Under the pieces are notes generated by a model. The model was not told the origin of the DNA, did no database searches, and saw only the letters and a program-made list of their open reading frames with translations. A program made the translations under genes and the position numbers. From Frigoribacterium endophyticum (lineage in GTDB: Bacteria; Actinomycetota; Actinomycetes; Actinomycetales; Microbacteriaceae): DNA of 64,000 nt. This document shows positions 8,652 to 17,380 of this stretch, in pieces. The stretch is taken from the NCBI RefSeq assembly GCF_011759585.1, contig NZ_JAAOYV010000001.1, forward strand, positions 1,524,768-1,588,767, in the 5' to 3' direction. Positions within the stretch are counted from its first letter, which is position 1. Every line of letters starts with the position of its first letter.

Positions 8652-8888
8652 TCAGCAGGTCGGCATCGGGGCGGCCGCGGCGGACGCGATGCGCTCCTCT
8701 GTCCAGTAGGTCGGGCCGTTGACGGGGGCGGCCGTGGCGACGACGGGGCCGGCCTCGCCGTCGCCGACGGAGCTCGTCGAGCCCCCGCCGCACGACGACC
8801 CGCCGAAGACGACGACCAGCACGACGAGCACGACGGCGACGACGAGCACGCCTGCGCCCACCCCGGTCACCACGCGCTGCAGCTGCAT
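8652..8888 (-). CDS. Small membrane-anchored hypothetical protein
   Basis: A 78-residue protein from ATG 8888. One strong hydrophobic helix (GVLVVAVVLVVLVVVFGG, about residues 11-28) is followed by a short Cys/Gly/Ser-rich stretch (SSCGGGS) and a hydrophilic tail ending in PMPTC. The likely topology is a single N-terminal anchor with the tail outside the cell. The start is decided by the TAGGCT box 7 bases upstream; a longer frame beginning MPLPPPRL would start upstream of that box. I do not recognise a family. Confidence 0.55.
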   Translation of the reverse strand: MQLQRVVTGVGAGVLVVAVVLVVLVVVFGGSSCGGGSTSSVGDGEAGPVVATAAPVNGPTYWTEERIASAAAAPMPTC

Positions 8889-8895
8889 GACGCTG

Positions 8896-8901
8896 AGCCT
8901 A
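8896..8901 (-). promoter_or_regulatory. -10 box of a leaderless promoter (TAGGCT)
   Basis: TAGGCT on the minus strand lies 7 bases before the ATG at 8888. It overlaps the last codons of the neighbouring gene. Confidence 0.55.
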
Positions 8902-9414
8902 GGCGGCGGGAGCGGCACCGTCGCCCGTGGTGCTGGTCTGTGGTGTCGTCGCGCGCTTCCCCTGTGACATCCACACCGCCCAGCACGCGGCGGCTGCTCC
9001 TCCGACGACGCCGACCACCGTGCACGCGACCGCCGCGCCTAGAGGAGGCGCCAGCTGCAAGGCCCAGCCCAACCAACCACTGGTGGCGCCTCCGAGCACG
9101 CTGGCGACCGTGACCGTCACGACCGCCCGGCCCCGCGACTCCGGCCGGCCGAGCGTCACGAGGCACGCCGCACCCCACGAGAGCAGAGCGGACGCAGCGC
9201 CCACGATGATGCCCGCCATCATGAAGCACCCGACGAAGAACGCGGCGGAGCTCACGGCGTAGGAACGGTTGGCGGGGTCCCCGGCGACGTACGTCACGAG
9301 GGCGCCGGGCCCGCCCGCGGCGATCAGGGCGACGACGAGGGCAGAGGCACCGCCCCCGAGCACCCCGCCCCACACGACGTGGCGCATCCGCAGCGGTCTC
9401 AGTCTCGCGCTCAT
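8899..9414 (-). CDS. Hypothetical integral membrane protein
   Basis: A 171-residue protein with about four hydrophobic helices: near residues 13-33 (VVWGGVLGGGASALVVALIA), 56-85, 97-118 and 126-146. The C-terminal tail is Thr/Ala-rich and hydrophilic. There is no recognisable catalytic or binding motif. The start at ATG 9414 follows a GGGGAG stretch on the minus strand, which could serve as ribosome binding site. It lies upstream of two other small membrane genes on the same strand, each of which has its own promoter. Function unknown. Confidence 0.55.
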   Translation of the reverse strand: MSARLRPLRMRHVVWGGVLGGGASALVVALIAAGGPGALVTYVAGDPANRSYAVSSAAFFVGCFMMAGIIVGAASALLSWGAACLVTLGRPESRGRAVVTVTVASVLGGATSGWLGWALQLAPPLGAAVACTVVGVVGGAAAACWAVWMSQGKRATTPQTSTTGDGAAPAA

Positions 9415-9496
9415 GTCTCCCCCGACCCCGCGCGTCGATCACATGTCAGGTCGCCGGCAGCGCTGCTCGGCGACCGGTGGCGCAGAGCCATTGGAC

Positions 9497-9856
9497 TCAT
9501 CGCGAAGGATCGTCCACGGCGAACACCCGCGCATAGTCCGCTTGCACAAGTGGCCACACAGAACTTCGACCTGCGCTCGCGCTCACCGCGGCGTCTGCGA
9601 GAGGCCCGAACAGCACGAACTCATGCGGGATCAGCCGACCAGCCCGGTCGCACCTTCCTTCAGGGTCGGAGAATCGCAGGGCGACCACACCGCCGTCGTG
9701 CTCACACACCTCCGGCGCATCCCCGACAGCACCGAAGGCGCGATCATAGGCGACGAGAGGATCGTCAAGATCGGCCGATCTGAGGAAGCGGAAACCCCAA
9801 CGGGCGCCGCGCGTGGCCCAGATGAACCTGTCTTGATCCGTTGCAGTCCGATTCAC
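9497..9856 (-). CDS. Small partner protein of the GTPase (GAP1-N-like, tentative)
   Basis: 119 residues from GTG 9856, overlapping the GTPase stop by GTGA and preceded by AGGAG; a longer open frame upstream is only the GTPase gene in another frame. The sequence (RFIWATRGARWGFRFLRS, ALRFSDPEGRCDRAGRLIPHEFVLF) resembles, as I recall, the short N-terminal domain of GTPase-associated proteins found in predicted NTP-dependent conflict systems. That resemblance is unverified. The coupling to the GTPase gene is seen directly. The likely role is to sense or modulate the GTPase. It may be truncated compared with full GTPase-associated proteins, which carry further domains. Confidence 0.55.
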   Translation of the reverse strand: MNRTATDQDRFIWATRGARWGFRFLRSADLDDPLVAYDRAFGAVGDAPEVCEHDGGVVALRFSDPEGRCDRAGRLIPHEFVLFGPLADAAVSASAGRSSVWPLVQADYARVFAVDDPSR

Positions 9857-11004
9857 TTGAGACTCCTGGATAGGACGCCCTTGTCCTCCGCCGCGTCGAG
9901 GTCGAGCTGGAAGCCAGAGAGCACGGCGGTCAAGAAGTCGTGACGACTCTTGGCTTGTTCGTGCACGGAGTGGACCTTTCCCTGCGACATGTCGGCGAGC
10001 TTGTCGAGAGCACTGGCCCCGGCCACCCTCTGCAGGAGTCCGAGAGGCCCTGGCAGTGTGATCTTGCCCAAGAACGTCACCGCGAGCGGTGCAGCGACGT
10101 AGGTCAACCGCTCGGCGACCTTGCTGCCCTTCGCGAAGCGGGCAGCCCACCGGATGTGCCGCGAGAAGGGGAGCATCGCCGCTAGCGGCAAGATCAGATC
10201 GACACCCACCCTCTTCTCGACGTCGATCGAGCCCGCGTCGAAGGCAGCGGACGACAGGACGACGAAGTCTTCACCGATTGACATTGCCTCCGGAGCCTCG
10301 GCGAATTCCGAGATCGTCTTTCCGAGCTCGACGAGGTCCTCGCCGCCCTTCTCGATGACGAGATCGCGGAAGTCGGTCACGGTCACGCCCGGGAGAAGAT
10401 CGGCCTTGGAGAGCGCCACGACCCATATCCGGGGAAAAGTGACGAGTCGGCCCTTGTCGCCGACGACGTCGTCCCGCAGCTTGATGAGACCGTTGCGCAG
10501 GTTGGAGAAGAGCGACTTGAGATACCGCTCCTCGTGACCGTCGTTCTCGATGAGCTGTTGACCGTCGACCAGGACGAGCGCCACATCCGAATTGAGGAGC
10601 GACTTGAAGGTCTCAACCCGCCTCTGCGCCTCTGTGTCGCCGCTGGGTTCCTGTTCGAACCATTCTCCGGGGTAGTCGTGCCAGATCAGGCGGAGATCTT
10701 CCGCGACGCCCGCCTTCTTGGCCTTCGAAGCTCCGGATTTCTTGCGCTTGATGGAGAACGAGTACGACTCGCCCTTGAAGCGGTTAGCCGGCGGGACTGC
10801 GCCCGCCCTCTTCATTCCGAGGTAGTTCTGGTGCAGACGCAAGCCCTGCGCTGAGTCATCCGCAACGACGTTGAAAAGGCTCTTGCTGATGAACCGTGGT
10901 TCCTGACTCGTGCCGTAGAACGACGAGAGCAGGACTGTCTTGCCGCTCCCACTGCCCCCGAAGACGGCGATCTGCTGCTCACGAGCCACTTTGTTGAGTT
11001 CCAT
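9853..11004 (-). CDS. TRAFAC-type GTPase, predicted conflict-system component
   Basis: A 383-residue protein with a P-loop near the N-terminus (GGSGSGKTVLL, residues about 16-26), a DYPGEW motif as G3/Walker B (near residue 114) and SKAD as the G4 base-recognition motif (near residue 204). These make it a GTPase rather than a general ATPase. A helical C-terminal region with a hydrophobic stretch (TYVAAPLAVTFLGKI) may contact membrane or a partner. It is expressed from its own leaderless promoter (TAGGTT, 11011-11016). It is followed by a coupled small gene and divergently faces an Mrr-type nuclease 143 bases away. This setting fits the NTP-dependent defence systems described in comparative genomics; that function is inferred. 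Confidence 0.7.
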   Translation of the reverse strand: MELNKVAREQQIAVFGGSGSGKTVLLSSFYGTSQEPRFISKSLFNVVADDSAQGLRLHQNYLGMKRAGAVPPANRFKGESYSFSIKRKKSGASKAKKAGVAEDLRLIWHDYPGEWFEQEPSGDTEAQRRVETFKSLLNSDVALVLVDGQQLIENDGHEERYLKSLFSNLRNGLIKLRDDVVGDKGRLVTFPRIWVVALSKADLLPGVTVTDFRDLVIEKGGEDLVELGKTISEFAEAPEAMSIGEDFVVLSSAAFDAGSIDVEKRVGVDLILPLAAMLPFSRHIRWAARFAKGSKVAERLTYVAAPLAVTFLGKITLPGPLGLLQRVAGASALDKLADMSQGKVHSVHEQAKSRHDFLTAVLSGFQLDLDAAEDKGVLSRSLK

Positions 11005-11010
11005 GACCTG

Positions 11011-11016
11011 AACCTA
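11011..11016 (-). promoter_or_regulatory. -10 box of a leaderless promoter (TAGGTT)
   Basis: TAGGTT on the minus strand ends 6 bases before the ATG of the GTPase gene at 11004. Confidence 0.55.
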
Positions 11017-11147
11017 TGTCAGGAAGACGACCGGGCAACGCATCCAGCCAGGGCCCGTCGTCGTCCACGCCGCAGTTGATCTCGCCGACGCAACGTCAAC
11101 CCTGGGCGCGCGGCGCTACGTCATGCTGTCGGGTCGCACGCCCGTCA

Positions 11148-12098
11148 ATGCGGCAGAGTACTGACGTGTCCACTTCTGACGATGCTGTCTCTACGGTTCC
11201 CATCTGGCCCGAATTCGTCGTGCCTGTGCTCCGAGTGTTGGAGTCTGGTCGCACCTTGCATCGAAAGGACGTCGTCGAGGCTGCGGCCGACCTGGCTGGC
11301 CTCAGCAGCGCTGGACGAGCCGAGATGCTCAACTCTGGGGGAACGCGCTACGAGCAGCGAGTGGGTTGGGCGATCAGTCACCTGACGAAGGCGGGGTGGA
11401 TAAGTCGTCCCGAGCGCGCGCACTACGCCATCACGGAGGAGGGTCACCGCGGACTCGCCAAGTACCCCGGCGGCTTCGACTACGCACTCGGCAAGGCGGT
11501 CTTCGCGCCGTTCTGGCCTGAGCGCAGAAACTCTGCGACGGCGCCGGAGCTGCAACCCGATGTGCAGGACGCCGTAGACATCCTGGATCCCATCGAGCAG
11601 ATCGCCGACGGCATCAGCCGCATCGAGGAAGAGGTCGGGATAGATCTGCTCGATCGGCTCCGTGAAAGCCACCCCGATTTCTTCGAACAAGCGGTCGTCG
11701 ATCTGCTCCTCGCCATGGGCTACGGCGGCGCTGAACAGCGTGGCACGCGCATCGGCGGCTCCGGCGACGCCGGCATCGACGGCATCATCGATCAAGACGC
11801 GCTGGGGCTTGACCGCATCTATGTCCAAGCGAAGCGGTACAAGGAGGGCAACAACATCGGCCGGGAGACCATCCAGGCCTTCGTGGGTGCACTACAGGGC
11901 TTTGGGGCAACACGAGGCATCTTCCTGACGACGAGCGCTTTCACGCCGCTGGCGCAGACATACGTCGAGAACGTGCAGTCACGGGTCATCTTGATCGACG
12001 GGAAGAGGCTCGTCGCCCTGATGATCAAGTACCGCGTCGGCGTGCAGGTCAAGAAGACCTTCACTGCCGTCGAGATCGACGCGGACTTCTTCGACTGA
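11148..12098 (+). CDS. Mrr-family type IV restriction endonuclease
   Basis: 316 residues from ATG 11148; GTG 11166 is an alternative start, and the open frame further upstream reads as noise. The N-terminal half matches the Mrr_N winged-helix region: WPEFVVPVLRVLESG, then YEQRVGWAISHLTKAGWISRPERAHYAITEEG. The C-terminal half is the Mrr catalytic domain with FFEQAVVDLLLAMGYGG, the acidic residue in GSGDAGIDGII and the QAKRY motif (D...QxK of the PD-(D/E)xK fold). Such enzymes cut modified DNA. It stands alone, divergent from the GTPase pair, with which it may share a defence neighbourhood. Confidence 0.85.
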   Translation: MRQSTDVSTSDDAVSTVPIWPEFVVPVLRVLESGRTLHRKDVVEAAADLAGLSSAGRAEMLNSGGTRYEQRVGWAISHLTKAGWISRPERAHYAITEEGHRGLAKYPGGFDYALGKAVFAPFWPERRNSATAPELQPDVQDAVDILDPIEQIADGISRIEEEVGIDLLDRLRESHPDFFEQAVVDLLLAMGYGGAEQRGTRIGGSGDAGIDGIIDQDALGLDRIYVQAKRYKEGNNIGRETIQAFVGALQGFGATRGIFLTTSAFTPLAQTYVENVQSRVILIDGKRLVALMIKYRVGVQVKKTFTAVEIDADFFD

Positions 12099-12135
12099 CT
12101 CGGCGTGGACGAGAGGCGGTGAGCCGGAGTTGTGT

Positions 12136-12570
12136 TCAGCGTCCGCCGACGCTGACCTCCTGGGCGACGGGCGCGACGACGGTCAGTTCGCTGCGGAGCA
12201 CGCGGCGCAGCTCGACCCCGTCGGCGGTGACGACGTCGTAGCTGCGGACGACGCTGCCCATGTGGCCCTCGTGGGTGACGACGGAGGTGCCCGAGTCGAG
12301 CTCCGGGTCGGTGTAGGTCGTGGTGGTGAAGGCGACGGGCTCGGTGACGTCGACGCGGGTCGTGCTGATGACGGCCCCGGGAGGCGCGGTGGGCGCGGCC
12401 GTGGAGGTCGCCTCCGGTGCCGTGGGCACCGTCTCGGCCTCAGCGCTGGTCTGCGCTCCCATCGTCTCCGCGGTCGCGCTGACCCCGCCGCCGATGACGA
12501 TGCACGCCGCCAGCACGCCGGCGCTGCGCAGCACACGGCTCTTGGTCGTCATGTCGTTCCACCACTGCAT
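12136..12570 (-). CDS. Exported G5-domain protein
   Basis: 144 residues from ATG 12570, preceded by GGAG about 10 bases upstream; ATG 12552 is also possible. An N-terminal signal peptide (RVLRSAGVLAACIVIGGGVSATAET) is followed by a Thr/Ala/Pro-rich linker. The C-terminal G5-like domain carries GHMGSVVRSYDVVTADGVELRRVL and ends AQEVSVGGR. G5 domains are found in cell-wall proteins such as resuscitation factors and may bind N-acetylglucosamine. No catalytic domain is attached, so this may be a wall-binding accessory. A second G5 protein lies at 21.9-22.5 kb. Confidence 0.7.
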   Translation of the reverse strand: MQWWNDMTTKSRVLRSAGVLAACIVIGGGVSATAETMGAQTSAEAETVPTAPEATSTAAPTAPPGAVISTTRVDVTEPVAFTTTTYTDPELDSGTSVVTHEGHMGSVVRSYDVVTADGVELRRVLRSELTVVAPVAQEVSVGGR

Positions 12571-12750
12571 CACTGTCGTTCTCCGAGTATCTGACGACTG
12601 TCGGGTAGCCGTCCTCTCGATGCTGGCCGGTATGCGCGGCGGGCGGCACACCCCGTTCGGGTCGGGAGGCCGCGGGGCTGGCCCCAGTCCGGGGCAGCCG
12701 CGCCCGCGGCGCCGGCCGCACTGCGGCTCCGGCTCGCGAGGAGGCGGCGC

Positions 12751-13425
12751 TCACCGCCGGAACCGTGCCCCCGTCTCCTGCTCCAGGAACACCCACATCC
12801 ACTCCAGTGCCCGCCTCGGCGTCAGCCCCGGCGCCTTCTGCGCGAGCTGCGTCGCCACGCCGTCGCTGTAGGCGGCGAGCTTCAGCGCCAGCTCGGACGC
12901 GTCGTCGACGGCGAACGTGCCCGCCTCGGCACCGCGCCGGAGCGTCCGCGTGAGGCACGCCTCCCACACCCGGATGCGGTCGACGTACTCGGCGGCGACG
13001 GCGGGCTTCCGCGCCACGGCCGTCCAGTAGTCCGACCAGAGACGCCAGTGCTCGTCGGTCGCGTCGGTGTCCTGGAAGAGCGGCTCGACGAGCATCCGCA
13101 CACCGTGCACCGCGTCGGGCTCGGTGTCGACCGCCTCGATCACCGCGGCGTAGAAACGAGCGGTCTCGAGCACGACCACCTCGTTGAGGATCTCCGCGAC
13201 GCTCTCGAAGTGGTAGGTGACCGTGCCCACCGAGACGCCCGCCTCCGCCGCGATGTCGCGCAGCCGGGTCGCCCCGAGGCCCTCGCGCACGATCACCGCG
13301 CGCGCCGCCTCGACGATCAGCGCCCGCCGCTCGGCCGGCTTCCGCCGCGTCGCCGCGCCGGTCACCGGAGCAGGCCCTGCACCTGCACCCACACCCGCAC
13401 CCGCACCAGCACCCACCGCGCTCAC
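12751..13425 (-). CDS. TetR-family regulator of the peptide-transport operon
   Basis: 224 residues from GTG 13425, which overlaps the hydrolase stop by GTGA. After a Gly/Ala-rich leader, residues about 27-80 form a TetR helix-turn-helix (RDIAAEAGVSVGTVTYHFES). The all-helical remainder (TARFYAAVIEAVDTE...LEWMWVFLEQETGARF) would bind ligand and dimerise. It is the last gene of a five-gene operon (binding protein, two permeases, fused ATPase, hydrolase, regulator), so autoregulation is expected. The palindrome at 21071-21090 before the operon is the most likely operator. Confidence 0.85.
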   Translation of the reverse strand: MSAVGAGAGAGVGAGAGPAPVTGAATRRKPAERRALIVEAARAVIVREGLGATRLRDIAAEAGVSVGTVTYHFESVAEILNEVVVLETARFYAAVIEAVDTEPDAVHGVRMLVEPLFQDTDATDEHWRLWSDYWTAVARKPAVAAEYVDRIRVWEACLTRTLRRGAEAGTFAVDDASELALKLAAYSDGVATQLAQKAPGLTPRRALEWMWVFLEQETGARFRR

Positions 13426-15533
13426 GCCGACGTCCTCGGCACGCGGTCCTCGAACCACCGCTCGGCCACGAGCACGACCTCCGCGTCCGGCCCGCCGTCG
13501 CGGGCCCACGCCCGCACGTCGTTCTCGACGACGAACTCCGTCGCCGTCGCGGTCAGCCGCGACGACGTCTCGAGCCACGCCTTCCACTCGGGCTTCTCGA
13601 GACCGATCCGCCACTGCGACTCGGCGGTGGCCGACAGGGGGTCGCCGTCGACGATGCGGTACGTCTCGCGGCTGTCCTCGGTGAAGACCAGGCCGTCGGG
13701 GTACTCGCGCCCGCCGCCGTAGCCGGGGTCGACGTCGAGCGTCCACTCCCCCGTCTCGACGTCGTGCGTCACGCTCCGCTGCGGCAGCGACGACGCGGCG
13801 GGCAGCCTCCGCACGGCGAGCGGCTCCGCGTGCGAGGGCGGCGCGAACCGCACGCCGTCGTCGCCGGCCCGCGTCCACACCGGCAGCGTCACCGAGCTCT
13901 GCGCCGGGTCGACGACGAGCGTCGCCTCCTCGGCGCGCGGCCAGACCCAGGGCCAGTAGGTCGACGACAGGGCGATCCGGAGGCGGTGGCCGGCCGGGAA
14001 GGAGTGCCCGGTCGAGACCAGGGCGACGCTCACCACCTGCTCGACCCCCGCCTCCATCGCCACGGCCCGGTCGCGCCCGTGGCGCGCGTCGAGGTTGAGC
14101 ACACCGCGGGTGACCAACGTCGAGCTGCCGTCGGGAGCGACGTCGCAGAGCCGCACGATGACCTGCGCGTGCGGCACGTCGCTCGTGACGGCGAGGTCGA
14201 CGACGACGTTGCCGAGCACGTCGAGCGGCGCCGCGCCCGCCCCGACCGGCAGGTCGAAGCACACCGACCGACCGTCCTCCGCCCGCTGGTCGGGCGGCAG
14301 GTCCGTCGCGTTGCCGAACGGGAAGAACCGCCCGGCGTCCATGCCGGTGCTCTGCGGCGAGCGCACGACCACGGTGCCGTCGGCGCCCACGGCGGACGGC
14401 GCCGCGAACGACCCCAACGGCACCGCCCGCGCCTCCGTCGTCGCCGACGGCCACGCCTCCGCGGCAACCCACCGCCCGGTCCGCTCCGCGTAGTACGTCG
14501 CGGGAGGCTCGGAGTCGTTGATCCAGGCCCGCAGCGCCGGCTCGTCCTCGACGCCGTTGGGCTCGTCGAGCAGCCAGCAGTCCCACCAGCGCAGCGTCTC
14601 CTCGAGGAACCCGATGCCCGGCCCCGGAGCCAGCCCGCGGTCCGGGTACTGGTGCGACCACGGCCCGATGATCCCCTTCACCGGCGCGTCGAGGTTCGAC
14701 ACGAGCCGCAGCACCGCGTCCCGGTACGGGTCGGCCCAGCCGCCGACCGCGAGCACCGCGGCCGTGATCGACGAGTAGTCCTCGCAGACGCTGCCGTGCC
14801 GCCAGTAGTCGTCGCGCTCCTGGTGAGCCAGCCAGGTCGGCGTCATCGGCACGTTGTGCTCGAGCCGTTCACGCCAGCGGGCGATCCAGTCGGGGCCGAC
14901 GACCTCCGGCCGGGGCGGACGCGAGCCGAACGCGAACATCGTGCCGCCCCACGACGCCATGTCGATGCCGAGCACCGCGCCGCCGACGTAGTGCACGTCG
15001 TTGTCGTAGCGGTCGTCGGTCGAGCACACGGTGACGATCGCCTTGAGCGCGGCGGGAGCCCTCCCGGCGAGCTGGAGCGCGTTGAACCCGCCCCACGAGA
15101 TGCCGAACGCCCCGATCGCGCCCGTCGACCAGGGCTGCGCGGCGAGCCACTCGATCAGGGCGATGCCGTCGTCGAGCTCCTGCACCGAGTACTCGTCGTC
15201 GAACAGGCCGTCCGACGACCCCGTGCCGCGGATGTCGACCCGCACCGACGCGTACCCCCGCGCCGCGTACCAGGGGTGCCGCTCGCTGTCGCGCGGAGCC
15301 GTCCAGTCGTCCAGCCGGTACGGCAGGTACTCGAGCAGCACCGGCACCGGGTGCTCGACGACCGGCGCCCAGATGCGCGCGTGCAGCCGCGTCCCGTCCA
15401 GCAGCGGCACCCACTCGTCCCGCACGCGGACGTCGTGCGAGGGGCGCGGGTCCTGCGGGAGGCGCCCGTCCGGTCCCGTGCCGACCCCCGCCTCCTCGCC
15501 GGCCGCCGTCCCCGGCAGCCCCGCCCCGCTCAC
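13422..15533 (-). CDS. CocE/NonD-family alpha/beta hydrolase (X-Pro dipeptidyl-peptidase-like)
   Basis: 703 residues from GTG 15533, GTGA-coupled to the ATPase gene. The start of the catalytic domain is clear: VPLLDGTRLHARIWAP, then LLEYLPYR, then the nucleophile motif GISWGGFNAL (serine near residue 143). A lid and a C-terminal jelly-roll domain follow (STGHSFPAGHRLRIALSSTYWP, typical of the X-Pro dipeptidyl-peptidase C-terminal domain). Family members cleave esters, amides or peptide bonds. No signal peptide is visible. Being co-transcribed with a peptide-type importer, it probably hydrolyses the imported substrate in the cytoplasm. It is about 30-100 residues longer than many relatives because of its N-terminus. 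Confidence 0.85.
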   Translation of the reverse strand: MSGAGLPGTAAGEEAGVGTGPDGRLPQDPRPSHDVRVRDEWVPLLDGTRLHARIWAPVVEHPVPVLLEYLPYRLDDWTAPRDSERHPWYAARGYASVRVDIRGTGSSDGLFDDEYSVQELDDGIALIEWLAAQPWSTGAIGAFGISWGGFNALQLAGRAPAALKAIVTVCSTDDRYDNDVHYVGGAVLGIDMASWGGTMFAFGSRPPRPEVVGPDWIARWRERLEHNVPMTPTWLAHQERDDYWRHGSVCEDYSSITAAVLAVGGWADPYRDAVLRLVSNLDAPVKGIIGPWSHQYPDRGLAPGPGIGFLEETLRWWDCWLLDEPNGVEDEPALRAWINDSEPPATYYAERTGRWVAAEAWPSATTEARAVPLGSFAAPSAVGADGTVVVRSPQSTGMDAGRFFPFGNATDLPPDQRAEDGRSVCFDLPVGAGAAPLDVLGNVVVDLAVTSDVPHAQVIVRLCDVAPDGSSTLVTRGVLNLDARHGRDRAVAMEAGVEQVVSVALVSTGHSFPAGHRLRIALSSTYWPWVWPRAEEATLVVDPAQSSVTLPVWTRAGDDGVRFAPPSHAEPLAVRRLPAASSLPQRSVTHDVETGEWTLDVDPGYGGGREYPDGLVFTEDSRETYRIVDGDPLSATAESQWRIGLEKPEWKAWLETSSRLTATATEFVVENDVRAWARDGGPDAEVVLVAERWFEDRVPRTSA

Positions 15534-17380
15534 ATCGACTCCCAGCGCGCGACGCGGTGGCCGTCGCCGTGGTCGTCCCACCCGCCGGCGTCGCGCCAGC
15601 GCGGCCGGGCGTCGCCGACGGAGGGCAGCTCGGTGGTGCCCGGGTCGAGCGTCGCCTCGAGCAGCGTGCGTGTGTAGGGATGGTTCGGTCCGCGGAAGAC
15701 GTCCTCGGTCGAGCCGATCTCGACGATGCGGCCGCCGGTCATCACGGCGACGCGGTCGGCGACGCCGCGCACGACGGCGAGGTCGTGGCTGATGAAGAGG
15801 CAGCTCAGCCCCTTGTCGTCGCGGAGCGTCGTCAGCAGGTCGAGCACCCCTGCCTGCACCCGCACGTCGAGCGCCGTCGTGATCTCGTCGGCGATGATCA
15901 GGTCGGGCCCCGCGGCGAGCGCCCGGGCGATGCCGACGCGCTGACGCTGCCCGCCCGAGAGCTGGGCCGGCAGCCGCGCCGCGAAGTCGGGCGTGAGGCC
16001 GACCTCGACGAGCAGCTCGGCGACCCGCTCGCTCGTCGCGCTGCCGGTGAAGAGCTTCAGCGGGCGGGCGATCGCCGCGCCCACCGTGCGACGCGGGTTG
16101 AGCGAGGTGTCGGCGTTCTGGAAGACGAGCTGCACCGACCGGCGCAGGGCGAGCGTGCGCCGAGCGACGGGCTGGGTGAGGTCGCTCTCGACGCCGTCCG
16201 AGCCGTGGAACGCGAAGCTGCCCGACTCGGCGGGGATCAGCCCGGCGAGGGCGGTGGCGAGCGTCGACTTGCCGCTGCCCGACTCCCCCACGACGGCGAG
16301 GGTCTCGCGCCGGCCGATGTCGAACGAGACGCCGTCGACGGCCGCGGGCAGCGAGCGCCCGTACCGCACGACGAGGTCGCGCGCGGCGACGACCGGCGGT
16401 GCCGCCGGCGCGAGGTGCGACCCGCCTCCCCTCGGCTCCTCCGCGTGCCTCCCCAACCACCGACTGATCAACGAACCACGCTTTGACGTGGTTCTTTGAT
16501 CAGTCGGTGGTTCGGCGCCGGCTGAACCCGCGGCGGCAGCCCCCGACGCGCGCGGGATGCTCGCGAGCAGCTCCCGCGTGTACTCGTGCCGCGGGTCGGC
16601 GAACAGCTCGGCGGTCGGCCGGTGCTCGACGATCTCGCCGTCGTGCATCACGGCGATCTCGTCGGCCATCGTCGACACCACGCCCATGTCGTGGCTGACG
16701 AGCACGATGGCCATGCCGAGCTCGACGGCGAGGTCGCGGATCAGCGCGAGCACCGCCGACTGCGTCACCACGTCGAGCGCGGTGGTCGGTTCGTCGAGCA
16801 CGAGCAGGCGGGGTCGGGCGGCGACGGCCATCGCGATGGCGATGCGCTGCTGCTGCCCGCCCGAGAGCTGGTGCGGGTAGCGCCGCACGATGGTCTCGGG
16901 GTCGGGCAGGCGCACGTGGCGCACGAGCTCGAGCACGCGGTCGTGGCCGCCGGGCAGGCCGTGGCTCTCGAGCGCCTCGCGCAGCTGCTGGCCGACGCGC
17001 ATCGAGGGGGTGAGCGCCTGGTCGGCGTTCTGGGCGACGAGAGCCGCGGTGCCGCCGCGCAGGGCGCGCGTCGCCGCGTCGTCGAGCGCGAACACGTCCT
17101 GCCCGTCGACGGTGACGCTGCCGCTGCCGCCGACGATGCGTGAGCCGCGCCGCAGGTGGGCGAGCAGCGTGCGGGCGACGGTCGACTTGCCGCTGCCGCT
17201 CTCGCCGACGAGGCCGAGGGCGCGGCCCGGCTCGACGGTGAAGCTGACGCCGCGCACGACGGGCACCTCGCGGCGCCCATCAGCGTACGAGATCGAGAGG
17301 TCGTGGACGCTGACGACCGGGTGGGAGGCGGTGCCGGCGACCCGGCCCGCGCCTCCGACGGTCTGGGGTGCGGTGGTCAC
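15530..17380 (-). CDS. Fused dipeptide/oligopeptide ABC transporter ATPase (DppD-DppF type)
   Basis: 616 residues from GTG 17380, overlapping the permease stop. Two complete nucleotide-binding domains sit in one chain. The first has Walker A GESGSGKST near residue 57, signature LSGGQQQR near 168 and Walker B LLVLDEPTTALD. The second has Walker A near residue 363, signature LSGGQRQR near 471, and LIIADEITTALD, where the usual DEPT proline is isoleucine. Both have the C-terminal HPYT-type motif of peptide ATPases (HEYTRELL, HPYTRTLL). The linker (residues about 290-309) is encoded by a near-perfect palindromic repeat. It energises import through the two permeases encoded upstream. Confidence 0.9.
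   Translation of the reverse strand: MTTAPQTVGGAGRVAGTASHPVVSVHDLSISYADGRREVPVVRGVSFTVEPGRALGLVGESGSGKSTVARTLLAHLRRGSRIVGGSGSVTVDGQDVFALDDAATRALRGGTAALVAQNADQALTPSMRVGQQLREALESHGLPGGHDRVLELVRHVRLPDPETIVRRYPHQLSGGQQQRIAIAMAVAARPRLLVLDEPTTALDVVTQSAVLALIRDLAVELGMAIVLVSHDMGVVSTMADEIAVMHDGEIVEHRPTAELFADPRHEYTRELLASIPRASGAAAAGSAGAEPPTDQRTTSKRGSLISRWLGRHAEEPRGGGSHLAPAAPPVVAARDLVVRYGRSLPAAVDGVSFDIGRRETLAVVGESGSGKSTLATALAGLIPAESGSFAFHGSDGVESDLTQPVARRTLALRRSVQLVFQNADTSLNPRRTVGAAIARPLKLFTGSATSERVAELLVEVGLTPDFAARLPAQLSGGQRQRVGIARALAAGPDLIIADEITTALDVRVQAGVLDLLTTLRDDKGLSCLFISHDLAVVRGVADRVAVMTGGRIVEIGSTEDVFRGPNHPYTRTLLEATLDPGTTELPSVGDARPRWRDAGGWDDHGDGHRVARWESM
16455..16512. repeat. Palindromic repeat element, copy 1, in frame in the ATPase gene
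   Basis: Two 26-base arms (16455-16480 and 16487-16512) match at 25 of 26 positions around the 6-base loop CTTTGA. The arms begin and end with AACCACCGACTGAT and ATCAGTCGGTGGTT. The element lies in the linker between the two ATPase domains and keeps the reading frame. A diverged copy is at 42635-42692, outside any domain. The pattern resembles a REP or short palindromic mobile element that spreads into tolerated sites. Confidence 0.8.

Noticed and set aside
8198..9414. An Sdp-type toxin/immunity operon
   Set aside because: Only the SdpI-like gene is recognisable; neighbours have separate promoters and show no SdpC or SdpR features.
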